64,000 bases of DNA from Streptococcus halichoeri (GTDB lineage: Bacteria > Bacillota > Bacilli > Lactobacillales > Streptococcaceae): assembly GCF_009870755.1 (NCBI RefSeq), contig NZ_WLZU01000001.1, forward strand, positions 118,812-182,811, given 5' to 3'. Within the stretch, counting starts at the first letter, position 1; each line of letters starts with the position of its first letter. Of this stretch, positions 18,953 to 26,362 are shown one piece after another. The notes beneath the pieces were generated by a model that was given only the letters and a program-made list of their open reading frames with translations, was not told where the DNA came from and ran no database searches. Both the position numbers and the translations under genes were made by a program.

Positions 18953-19853
18953 ATGGCGTCAGTTGAGCTTGAAAGCTATCTGATTGGGCTTCTACTCGAA
19001 TGGTTTTTTGAGTCAAAGGGTGGGTAAAACGCAAAGTGTGGGCGTGGAGCATCAGCCGCCCTTTGGGATTAGGGTGATATAGAGGATCTCCTACCAAGGG
19101 ATGGTGGTGATGGGCCAGATGCACCCGAATTTGATGCGTACGGCCAGTTTCTAAGCGGCAATTGATCAGGGTGCGCTGCTGTGGAAAGCTTTTTAAAGCT
19201 TGCACATGGGTGACAGCCAACTGGCCATGCTTGACATCAACGACCCGCTTACGTCGGTCATGGCGATGCCGACCGATAGGGTCACGGTAGGTTAGGTCCT
19301 TGCTGGGCAAGTGTCCTTCAACCAAAGCCCAATAATCCCGAGAGATGGCTTTGCTCTCCAGTAGCCGGTTTACCAAGGGCAAGATAAAGGGGTTTTTAGC
19401 AAAAATAATGGCTCCGCTGGTCTCTTGATCCAAACGATGAACCACATAGCAGGTGGTCTGTGCGTAGGCTGAGACATGGTTTAAGAGAGCTAGCTCACCA
19501 GGATTATTGGCATGGGTTTTCATGCCAGCTGGCTTATTGACGACAATGAGGTGCTGGTCTTGATAGAGACAGTTGACAAGTGTGGCATCACCTAGCAGGA
19601 TGTCCTTAGCTGGGTAGTCCTCCTGGTCAAAGAGCAGTCTAATGTGGCTATCTTTTGGCACCAGGCTTTGCCAGGTCACTGGTTCTTCATTTACAAAGAT
19701 ATGTTTTTTGGTACGCAAGAAATGGCGGATTTTGCGCGGGATGAGCAGCTTGTCTTCAAGGAGGGTTTTGACAGTACAGTCGTCAAAGGGGCTTAAAAAG
19801 CTATATTCTTGCAGCTCTGGCTGTATCTGTTTATTTCTCATCGAGCCAATCAT
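18951..19853 (-). CDS. RluA/RluD-family pseudouridine synthase
   Basis: This 300-residue protein has an S4-like N-terminal part (KIRHFLRTKKHIFVNEEPV) and a pseudouridine synthase core. The HRLDQETSG motif carries the catalytic Asp, and GRTHQIRVHLAHHHHPLVGD near the C-terminus is the second family signature. It isomerises uridine in RNA (rRNA or tRNA); the target position cannot be told. The start overlaps the end of the upstream 61-aa gene by 23 nt. No clear ribosome site is present, so translation is probably coupled. Met-5 (19841) is an alternative start. Confidence 0.88.
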   Translation of the reverse strand: MIGSMRNKQIQPELQEYSFLSPFDDCTVKTLLEDKLLIPRKIRHFLRTKKHIFVNEEPVTWQSLVPKDSHIRLLFDQEDYPAKDILLGDATLVNCLYQDQHLIVVNKPAGMKTHANNPGELALLNHVSAYAQTTCYVVHRLDQETSGAIIFAKNPFILPLVNRLLESKAISRDYWALVEGHLPSKDLTYRDPIGRHRHDRRKRVVDVKHGQLAVTHVQALKSFPQQRTLINCRLETGRTHQIRVHLAHHHHPLVGDPLYHPNPKGRLMLHAHTLRFTHPLTQKTIRVEAQSDSFQAQLTP

Positions 19854-20016
19854 GGTATTTTTCGACCAGATTAACAGCCATTTGAGAAGCTAGTGCAACG
19901 GAGAAGGCTTCGGTTCCTTCGCGTTCATCATTAGCCACCTCAATGCGGGTTTCCTCATAAATAGCTTTTAAACTCTCTGGAGTAAGGGTTTCTTTAAAGG
20001 CATCAAATTTATTCAT
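19831..20016 (-). CDS. Small conserved protein, unknown function
   Basis: This 61-residue acidic helical protein (MNKFDAFKETLTPESLKAIYEET...) has no signal or membrane segment. GAAAGGAAA precedes the ATG, and an extended -10 box lies 40 nt upstream. It overlaps the pseudouridine synthase gene and is likely its operon leader. The coding context is good, but I recognise no named family. Confidence 0.7.
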   Translation of the reverse strand: MNKFDAFKETLTPESLKAIYEETRIEVANDEREGTEAFSVALASQMAVNLVEKYHDWLDEK

Positions 20017-20055
20017 AGGGGTTTCCTTTCAGAATTTTAATGAGTGATTAAAACC

Positions 20056-20061
20056 ATTATA
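20056..20061 (-). promoter_or_regulatory. Extended -10 promoter of the 61-aa gene and pseudouridine synthase
   Basis: TGGTATAAT on the minus strand, 40 nt before the start codon. Confidence 0.6.
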
Positions 20062-20261
20062 CCATGTTTTTGCCTGCGCAAAGGCCTTTTGGGTTAGAAA
20101 AGCTAGCGCTGCTTCATCAGGGGCTGTGCTTAGCTAAAGGCGTCTTTGTTTTGCTGGTTTTTTGGGAGGGTCAACCACTAGGTTGAATTTTAGGTAGACA
20201 AACGGCTGCGCATAAGCAATCGTGGCGTTGGTTTTTAGTTTTGTATTTGACGAGAAACTGG

Positions 20262-20267
20262 TATAAT
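20262..20267 (+). promoter_or_regulatory. Extended -10 promoter of the RidA-family gene
   Basis: TGGTATAAT, 36 nt before the ATG. The -35 region is weak. Confidence 0.6.
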
Positions 20268-20302
20268 AGATAGACTAAATGGACATTTATTGAGGTAAAC
20301 AA

Positions 20303-20689
20303 ATGAAAAGTATTAGACGTTATGACGTCAATGAAAGCGCAGGCTTTACAGGCCTGGTTGAGGCAGGCGATTTTTATTTTATTAATTACTGCTGTGGCAA
20401 CATTGGCGATAGCATTGAGGACCAGATTAATGGTGCTTTTGATGAGATGGAGCGCCGTTTAGGTCTAGTTGGGTTAACACTGGAAGCTGTTGTTAAGATG
20501 GACTGCTTGTTTAGAGATATTTGGAATAACCCGGTTTTGGAAAAAATCATCAAAGACCGTTTTAATGGGCAATACCCGGCGCGCAAGGCCATTCAAACCG
20601 AATTTGCCCAGGAAGGTGGGCCGGCTGGCTTGCTTTTTCAAATTGATGCGATTGCTTATTCAAAGCCTGGTGTCTTGGACGAGCACTAG
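20303..20689 (+). CDS. RidA/YjgF-family protein
   Basis: This 128-residue protein has the single-domain RidA layout: FINYCCGNIGDSIEDQINGAFDEMERRL in the first half, VVKMDCLFRDI in the middle and a C-terminal IDAIAY strand. The usual RidA imine-binding Arg in the xARxxVxV stretch appears here as PARKAIQTEFA, so activity as an enamine/imine deaminase is plausible but unproven. It is likely cytoplasmic and trimeric. It sits 28 nt before pbp2a with no terminator between, so they may be co-transcribed. Confidence 0.8.
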   Translation: MKSIRRYDVNESAGFTGLVEAGDFYFINYCCGNIGDSIEDQINGAFDEMERRLGLVGLTLEAVVKMDCLFRDIWNNPVLEKIIKDRFNGQYPARKAIQTEFAQEGGPAGLLFQIDAIAYSKPGVLDEH

Positions 20690-20716
20690 GCGGTGCTGTG
20701 ATGGGATCTTACACTT

Positions 20717-23038
20717 ATGTCATTTTTTAAGTTACTCTATAAAAAATTTTTTCCAAACGCTTATCAGGCGCACCAGAAAAAACAAGCTGCAAAAGCACAG
20801 CAAAGGCAGGAGGCGAGCTTTAAGGCTGCTGCTGACAATCAAGAACCACCCTCTGAATCTGCACAGCAATCTTCCTATAAGCGCCGTCGGACAACAAATA
20901 GCCATGCGTTTGAGGTTAATCAACCGGCCTGGTTGGGGCGTTTAGGGCGTTTTTTACCATCGCCGCAACATCCGCTTCGGCGTTTCTGGCGCCGCTATCA
21001 TATTGGTAAATTGCTCCTGATTGGTATGGGGCTCTTTGTCCTGGTTTTTGGCTCTTATCTCTTTTATTTGGCTAAAACGGCCAAGGTATCTGACTTGCAG
21101 AGTGCCTTGAAGGCAACAACGCTTATTTATGATAAAAAAGAGGCCTATGCAGGTAGATTGACGGGTCAAAAAGGCAGTTATGTTGAACTTGATGCTGTTT
21201 CAGAGCGGCTACAAGATGCTGTGATTGCAACAGAGGACCGGACCTTCTATACTAATAATGGGATTAATATCAAACGCTTTTTGCTAGCGGTAGTTACTGC
21301 CGGGCATTTTGGTGGGGGCTCAACCATCACTCAGCAATTGGCCAAGAATGCTTATTTGTCACAAGATCAGACGATTAAGCGTAAGGCGCGTGAATTCTTC
21401 CTGGCTTTGGAGCTGAGTAAAAAATATAGCAAAAAAGACATCCTGACCATGTATCTCAATAATGCCTACTTTGGCCATGGTGTGTGGGGCGTAGAAGATG
21501 CTAGCCAAAAATACTTTGGGACCAGTGCGCGTGATCTGACGCTTGATGAAGCAGCGACCTTAGCGGGTATGCTAAAGGGACCAGAGATTTACAATCCTTA
21601 TTATTCAGTAGCTAATGCCACAAACCGCCGCAATACGGTCTTGGCGGCCATGGTGGACGCTAAAAAAATCAGCAAGGCAGATGCAGCAGCTGCTGAGAGA
21701 GTCGGCATGGGCGAGCGGCTAGCTGATAACTATACGAAAAAAACCAATGATTACAAGTACCCATCTTATTTTGATGCGGTTATCAATGAAGCTATAAGGA
21801 CTTATGGCATCTCAGAGAAAGACTTAGTCAATAATGGCTACAAGATTTACACGGAGTTGGACCAGCATTACCAGGCCGGTATGCAAACGACATTTAACAC
21901 CACTAGCCTCTTTCCGGTCTCAGAGTATGACAATAGCCAGGCTCAAGGCGCTAGCGTTGCTTTAGACCCCAAAACCGGAGGTGTGCGCGGCCTTGTTGGT
22001 CGAGTCAATAGTACAGAAAATCCAACTTTTCGGAGTTTTAACTATGCGACCCAGGCCAAACGTAGCCCCGCATCGACCATTAAGCCCTTAGTCGTTTATG
22101 CGCCAGCGATTGCTGCTGGCTGGTCTATTGATAAGACGCTGCCAAATACTCTGCGTGATTTCAAGGGCTATAAGCCGCATAATTATGGAAATTACGAATC
22201 TGAAGATGTTCCCATGTATCAGGCTTTGGCCAATTCTTATAATATACCAGCAGTTGCCACCCTAGATGCATTAGGGGTTGACAAGGCCATTAGCTATGGG
22301 AAGAAATTTGGCCTAAACATGGCTGCTGCTCACAAAGAACTGGGCCTTGCCCTAGGAGGCAGTGTGACGACCAATCCACTGGAAATGGCGCAAGCCTATT
22401 CAGCATTTGCTAATAAGGGTGTCATGCACTCTGCTCATTTCATTACTCGGATTGAAACGGCAAATGGCCATGTATTGAAAGAACACCAGGATCAAACCAA
22501 ACGGGTGATAAGTCAGTCTGTGGCAGATAAGATGACGAGCATGATGCTTGGCACCTTCTCTAATGGCTCTGCGGTCAATGCCAATGTCTATGGTTATACC
22601 ATGGCCGGCAAGACAGGGACAACAGAGACTGATTTTAATCCTGATTTGGCGGGCGATCAATGGGTGATTGGCTATACACCCGATGTCGTTATCAGCCAGT
22701 GGGTCGGCTTTAATAAAACTGATCAGCACCATTATTTGACAGATTCGAGTGCTGGGACTGCGTCAGCTATTTTCAGTACCCAGGCCTCTTATATCCTCCC
22801 TTATACCAAGGGGACACCGTTCAAGGTCGAAAATGCCTATGCCCAAAATGGGATTTCGGCCATTTACGGGGTTAATGAAACGGCTACGGATACGGCTTCT
22901 AAATCGCAGGAAATTATCAATGGTTTGCGAAAATCAGCCGAAGAAGCTTCGCGTTCACTGTCAGATGCAGTTGACCGTGCGGGCTTGCGCGAGAAAGCCC
23001 AGAATCTCTGGAATGGGATTGTTGATTTTATCCGTTAG
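20717..23038 (+). CDS. pbp2a: Penicillin-binding protein 2a (class A, bifunctional)
   Basis: A 773-residue protein with a ~95-residue basic cytoplasmic tail and one membrane helix (about 98-119). A GT51 glycosyltransferase domain contains ATEDRTFY (residues 171-178) and GGGSTITQQLAKN. The transpeptidase domain has the active-site STIK (near residue 455), SYN (near 510) and KTGT (near 630). It polymerises and crosslinks peptidoglycan at the outer membrane face. The position just before rpmG-secE-nusG is the usual streptococcal one. The ribosome site is weak, so some coupling to the RidA gene is possible. Confidence 0.95.
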   Translation: MSFFKLLYKKFFPNAYQAHQKKQAAKAQQRQEASFKAAADNQEPPSESAQQSSYKRRRTTNSHAFEVNQPAWLGRLGRFLPSPQHPLRRFWRRYHIGKLLLIGMGLFVLVFGSYLFYLAKTAKVSDLQSALKATTLIYDKKEAYAGRLTGQKGSYVELDAVSERLQDAVIATEDRTFYTNNGINIKRFLLAVVTAGHFGGGSTITQQLAKNAYLSQDQTIKRKAREFFLALELSKKYSKKDILTMYLNNAYFGHGVWGVEDASQKYFGTSARDLTLDEAATLAGMLKGPEIYNPYYSVANATNRRNTVLAAMVDAKKISKADAAAAERVGMGERLADNYTKKTNDYKYPSYFDAVINEAIRTYGISEKDLVNNGYKIYTELDQHYQAGMQTTFNTTSLFPVSEYDNSQAQGASVALDPKTGGVRGLVGRVNSTENPTFRSFNYATQAKRSPASTIKPLVVYAPAIAAGWSIDKTLPNTLRDFKGYKPHNYGNYESEDVPMYQALANSYNIPAVATLDALGVDKAISYGKKFGLNMAAAHKELGLALGGSVTTNPLEMAQAYSAFANKGVMHSAHFITRIETANGHVLKEHQDQTKRVISQSVADKMTSMMLGTFSNGSAVNANVYGYTMAGKTGTTETDFNPDLAGDQWVIGYTPDVVISQWVGFNKTDQHHYLTDSSAGTASAIFSTQASYILPYTKGTPFKVENAYAQNGISAIYGVNETATDTASKSQEIINGLRKSAEEASRSLSDAVDRAGLREKAQNLWNGIVDFIR

Positions 23039-23047
23039 CAAGATAAC

Positions 23048-23076
23048 TTGCGCTAGCTGTTGATTCGTGCTACAAT
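23048..23076 (+). promoter_or_regulatory. rpmG-secE promoter
   Basis: TTGCGC (23048-23053), a 17-nt spacer and TACAAT (23071-23076), just past the pbp2a stop. Confidence 0.65.
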
Positions 23077-23095
23077 AGCTTTCATGGGAGGCGTT

Positions 23096-23248
23096 ATGGC
23101 ACAAAAAAAAGCAAGCCTAGCGTGTATCGAATGTGGAAGCCGTAATTACTCAATTGCAGTAAGCAGTACGCCTAAACCAACACGTCTAGAAGTCAATAAA
23201 TTTTGTAAATATTGTAAAAAATATACAGTACATAAAGAAACACGTTAA
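23096..23248 (+). CDS. rpmG: Ribosomal protein bL33
   Basis: A 50-residue protein ([14 protein letters not shown]...HKETR) with two Cys pairs, CIEC and CKYC, so it is the zinc-binding form. GGGAGG lies 6 nt before the ATG at 23096; an open frame 36 nt longer upstream is not the real start. It is part of the large ribosomal subunit and is followed by secE after 12 nt. Confidence 0.95.
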   Translation: MAQKKASLACIECGSRNYSIAVSSTPKPTRLEVNKFCKYCKKYTVHKETR

Positions 23249-23260
23249 AGGGGATGTCTG

Positions 23261-23437
23261 ATGAGCTTTGTCAGTGGTATTTTTAAACTGTTGAAAGATA
23301 CAACATGGCCAAATCGAAAACAGCGCTGGAAAGACTTTATCTCAGTTCTTGAGTATACAGCCTTTTTCACAGTGATTATTTTCATCTTTGACCAAATCCT
23401 ATCAAAAGGGATTTTAAGTATTATTAACTTGTTCTAA
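23261..23437 (+). CDS. secE: SecE, preprotein translocase subunit
   Basis: This 58-residue single-pass membrane protein begins MSFVSGIFKLLKDTTWPNRKQ, with the conserved TTWPNRKQ amphipathic motif followed by one membrane helix (about residues 34-56). It stabilises SecY in the SecYEG channel. AAAGGGG precedes the ATG; another ATG 7 nt upstream is out of frame. It is too short for the usual ORF cut-off and was found from context between rpmG and nusG. Confidence 0.95.
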   Translation: MSFVSGIFKLLKDTTWPNRKQRWKDFISVLEYTAFFTVIIFIFDQILSKGILSIINLF

Positions 23438-23478
23438 ATAAGGGCAAAATGCTAGGAGCAAAATTACGCCTAGTCGCG

Positions 23479-23521
23479 GATTGGAGAAAGGGGGCACAAG
23501 TTCCTTTCTCCAATCTTTTTT
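23479..23521 (+). terminator. Terminator after secE
   Basis: GATTGGAGAAAG / CTTTCTCCAATC inverted repeat followed by a T run. It separates rpmG-secE from nusG. Confidence 0.9.
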
Positions 23522-23705
23522 AGTTTGCTTATTCCTTGAGCTATGACTGCTTCAATGTTGTTGGCTGCGTGAGCTGTTTTACGTGGTGGGCGCTAGTTTG
23601 ACCAAAAATAGAAGCTGAAACCCCTAGCGTTTGTAATTGCCTCTGGCTAGTGGTGACTTATTTTGCTAGCTTTCTTTTGTCATGCAATCACCTAATGGTA
23701 GATGA

Positions 23706-23734
23706 TTGACAGCCTCCTTGGCATTTATTATAAT
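23706..23734 (+). promoter_or_regulatory. nusG promoter
   Basis: Perfect sigma-A hexamers: TTGACA (23706-23711), a 17-nt spacer and TATAAT (23729-23734). Confidence 0.92.
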
Positions 23735-23754
23735 GAAGGAAAGTAATCACTTCC

Positions 23755-23775
23755 AAAGCCTTCTTAGGCTTTTTT
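23755..23775 (+). promoter_or_regulatory. Attenuator-like hairpin in the nusG leader
   Basis: AAAGCCT-TCTT-AGGCTTT, a 7-bp stem with a 4-nt loop followed by a T tract, ends 19 nt before the nusG ATG. It lies only ~15 nt after the expected transcription start and looks like an intrinsic terminator inside the leader. Confidence 0.6.
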
Positions 23776-23794
23776 ATTAAGGAAAGGAAAAGCA

Positions 23795-24337
23795 ATGTTA
23801 GATTCTTTTGATAAGGGTTGGTTCGTCCTTCAGACCTATTCTGGTTATGAAAATAAGGTCAAAGAGAACCTTTTACAACGGGCACAAACTTATAATATGA
23901 TGGAAAACATCTTACGGGTAGAAATTCCAACGCAAACGGTTAATGTGGAAAAAAATGGACAAACCAAGGAAATTGAAGAAAACCGCTTCCCAGGTTATGT
24001 GCTAGTTGAGATGGTCATGACTGATGAAGCCTGGTTCGTGGTGCGTAACACGCCCAATGTTACTGGCTTTGTGGGCTCGCACGGGAACCGTTCTAAGCCA
24101 ACACCGCTATTAGAAGAAGAAATCCGAGCGATCCTCCTATCCATGGGACAAACAGTGGATGTCTTTGATACCAATATTAAAGAAGGCGATGTCGTCCAAA
24201 TCATTGATGGCGCTTTCATGGGTCAAGAAGGGCGTGTCGTTGAGATTGAAAATAACAAGGTCAAACTCATGCTGAACATGTTTGGTTCTGAAACCGTGGC
24301 CGAAGTTGAGCTTTATCAAATTGCCGAGCTCTCCTAA
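23795..24337 (+). CDS. nusG: NusG transcription elongation factor
   Basis: This 180-residue protein has the NGN domain (WFVLQTYSGYENKVKENL; RFPGYVLVEM near residue 67; FVVRNTPNVTGFVG near 80) and a C-terminal KOW domain (EGDVVQIIDGAFMGQEGRVVEI near 126). It binds RNA polymerase and influences pausing and termination. AAAGGAAA precedes the ATG. It has its own promoter and an attenuator-like leader hairpin, both of which could support autoregulation. Confidence 0.96.
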   Translation: MLDSFDKGWFVLQTYSGYENKVKENLLQRAQTYNMMENILRVEIPTQTVNVEKNGQTKEIEENRFPGYVLVEMVMTDEAWFVVRNTPNVTGFVGSHGNRSKPTPLLEEEIRAILLSMGQTVDVFDTNIKEGDVVQIIDGAFMGQEGRVVEIENNKVKLMLNMFGSETVAEVELYQIAELS

Positions 24338-24373
24338 GCACCATTTGTAACCCCTAATTAGGTGAGAGAATCG

Positions 24374-24578
24374 CTGTGCTTAGTGAGCCGCCACGGCGGG
24401 GGGTTGCTCAGCACAGACACAAAGTTCCTTTGATGGCAGCTAAAGCAGGCTGCGCTTTAAGCATTGGTTATCGGTGTACCATTTGGCTGCGGATAACCAG
24501 CAAGTAACAGAGTGTGATGACAAGGTTGCCCTAACTAGCCTATCCCCTTGATAGGTGTTAGTTAGAGGTGGCCTTTTT
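24374..24578 (+). other. Strongly structured non-coding region ending in a terminator, candidate ncRNA
   Basis: Four stem-loops follow one another after nusG. The first is CTGTGCT/AGCACAG (24374-24380 with 24410-24416) enclosing CCGCC/GGCGG. The second is AAAGC/GCTTT near 24442-24458. The third is GGTTATC/GATAACC (24466-24472 with 24492-24498). The last is a long terminator stem (24522-24578) ending in five T residues. No promoter was recognised, and no T-box or known riboswitch motif is visible. It may be a processed nusG 3' RNA or a small RNA. Confidence 0.45.
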
Positions 24579-24974
24579 GCGTCTTGCTTAAGCAGAAAAG
24601 GAAAAATTCCAGAATATAAGCTGCTTTGCCATGATTAAAGACCAGTTGCTAGTATCAACTGTTGCCTGCTAAACACCAGAGATTTAGGATTTTAATGCGT
24701 GTTTGAAAACCCTTACGGTGTCCTTTTTTCTTCTCATAAAAGGCTGCGCAGTGGCTCACGTACAAGGATAATAGCCCTTATTTTTACAAAAACAGGTCAC
24801 GTTCTTCTAGACTTGTAACAAAAAAGTAATAATGATATTGTCCGAATTTATAATAAAACAGCAAAACGAACCTGTCAAAAAACAAGACGAAAAAGGCGGA
24901 ATAAATGCATGAAAGCGGCTTTTCAAGGCTGTGGACAACGGTAGTTTATTAAAAAGTCTGAAAAATTCTTAATA
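24579..24974. other. Intergenic region upstream of the GA-module protein
   Basis: I see no ORF with support. The part from about 24780 to 24960 is A+T-rich and may hold regulator-binding sites for the surface protein gene; none was recognised. Confidence 0.4.
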
Positions 24975-25003
24975 TTGACTTAATAATATATGTGTAATAT
25001 AAT
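24975..25003 (+). promoter_or_regulatory. Promoter of the GA-module surface protein
   Basis: TTGACT (24975-24980), a 17-nt spacer and TATAAT (24998-25003). This is a strong promoter with no TA tract, unlike the M-like genes. Confidence 0.85.
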
Positions 25004-25064
25004 GTCATTAAGTTATCTATAGGATACTTAACCTAATGTAAAAATAATTAAGGGGAATAGGAAA

Positions 25065-26165
25065 ATGGAAAACAAGAAAATGCAGTCTTACTTGAGAAAA
25101 TCCGCTTTTGGGATTGCCTCAGTATCTGCAGCAGTGTTAGCAGGTGTAACCAGTGTTCAAGCAGCTGAAGCAGTAGCAGATGGTGAAAGCTTCCAATTAA
25201 TGGTAGCGATGCAAAAAGATGCAGAAGCTAATGAAGCGCTTTCTGATGCAAAAGTAGCTGCTTTAGATAAAGTTGATGCTTATAAAACAAGCTTGTCAGA
25301 TGCTGAAAAGACTAATTTTGAGACTAAGCTACAAGTAGCAGATTCTATGGATGAAGTTACTAAGCTCAACTCCGATGTCAAAAATGCTGTAGTAACTGCT
25401 AATACACAAGGTATGGCAGAAGGCATCAATGCCATGACAGGTGATGTTAAGACACCAGCCGACTTTAAGCTTGAATTTGCTAAAGACGATGCTAAGAAAG
25501 CCTTGAAAGCAGCTGGCGTGAGCGACTTCTACATCAAGAAAATTGATGGTGCTAAGACAGTTGACAGCGTTAAAGCGCTTAAGGATTCTATCTTGGATGC
25601 TGTTGCTAAATCAAAAGCCGACCAATTGGCTAAGAACGTTGAAGGTATAGCAGAAGGTATCAATACCTTAACCGGCGATGTTAAGACACCAGATGACTTC
25701 AAGCTTGAATTTGCTAAAGACGATGCTAAGAAAGCCTTGAAAGCAGCTGGCGTGAGCGACTACTACATTAAGAAAATTGATGGTGCTAAGACAGTTGAAG
25801 GCGTTAAGTCACTTAAAGACTTCATCCTTAACTCACTAGCTAAAAAAGATCAACCAACTCCAACGCCTGACGTTAAACCAGCTCCAACACCAGAAGTTAA
25901 ACCAGCTCCAGAGACTAAACCAGCTGAGCCTAAAGCTCCTGGAATGCCTCAAGTTAAACCAGGTAAAGCAGCACCAGCAGCCGATGCTCCAGCTGCTAAA
26001 TCTAACGTTAAACATTTAGCAAGCAACCCTGTAGCTATGAAGAGCGCTGCTAACCAACTTCCATCAACTGGTGATTCTGCTAACCCATTCTTTACAGCAG
26101 CAGCCTTTGCCGTGATGACAAGCGCCGGCATGGTGACACTTGCTGCAAAACGCAAAGAAAACTAA
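25065..26165 (+). CDS. GA-module LPXTG surface protein (albumin-binding type)
   Basis: This 366-residue protein has a YSIRK-like signal peptide (YLRKSAFGIASV; cleavage near residue 34) and a divergent GA-like segment (about 55-110). Two nearly identical 61-residue units follow (117-177 and 195-255), each ending in a GA module (AGVSDFYIKKIDGAKTVDS...). A Pro-rich wall region (262-335), LPSTGD, a hydrophobic anchor and KRKEN complete it. GA modules are three-helix folds that bind serum albumin in protein G and related proteins, so albumin binding is likely. AAGGGGAATAGG precedes the ATG. It lies between nusG and leuS, where S. pyogenes carries nga-ifs-slo. Confidence 0.9.
   Translation: MENKKMQSYLRKSAFGIASVSAAVLAGVTSVQAAEAVADGESFQLMVAMQKDAEANEALSDAKVAALDKVDAYKTSLSDAEKTNFETKLQVADSMDEVTKLNSDVKNAVVTANTQGMAEGINAMTGDVKTPADFKLEFAKDDAKKALKAAGVSDFYIKKIDGAKTVDSVKALKDSILDAVAKSKADQLAKNVEGIAEGINTLTGDVKTPDDFKLEFAKDDAKKALKAAGVSDYYIKKIDGAKTVEGVKSLKDFILNSLAKKDQPTPTPDVKPAPTPEVKPAPETKPAEPKAPGMPQVKPGKAAPAADAPAAKSNVKHLASNPVAMKSAANQLPSTGDSANPFFTAAAFAVMTSAGMVTLAAKRKEN
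25413..25595 (+). repeat. GA repeat unit 1
   Basis: A 183-nt coding repeat (61 residues) nearly identical to 25647-25829; it contains one complete GA module. Confidence 0.85.
25647..25829 (+). repeat. GA repeat unit 2
   Basis: The second 183-nt copy, differing from the first at a small number of residues. The repeat is a likely site of copy-number change by recombination. Confidence 0.85.
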
Positions 26166-26196
26166 GTCCAACAATCATCTAAACTTAAACAATGAC

Positions 26197-26225
26197 AAGG
26201 AGTTCCTTTAGAGGAGCTCTTTTTC
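26197..26225 (+). terminator. Terminator of the GA-module gene
   Basis: An 11-bp stem (AAGGAGTTCCT / AGGAGCTCTTT, with G-U pairs) with a TTAG loop and a T run. Confidence 0.85.
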
Positions 26226-26298
26226 TGTGCTGCTGTGCTTTTGCCCTAGCACTTTGTGGTGTGACAGATTATGAGAGGTTTTTTCGCTAGTTATGCCA

Positions 26299-26327
26299 TT
26301 GGTAAATGCCTCATATCGTGCTATAAT
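26299..26327 (+). promoter_or_regulatory. leuS promoter
   Basis: TTGGTA (26299-26304), a 17-nt spacer and TATAAT (26322-26327), 35 nt before the ATG. There is no T-box leader. Confidence 0.75.
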
Positions 26328-26362
26328 AGAACTAATAGACTTTTATGCCGGGAGATAATCAT

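Noticed and set aside
24374..24578. T-box leader for leuS or another gene
   Set aside because: No T-box consensus is present, and leuS lies 1.8 kb downstream behind another gene with its own promoter.
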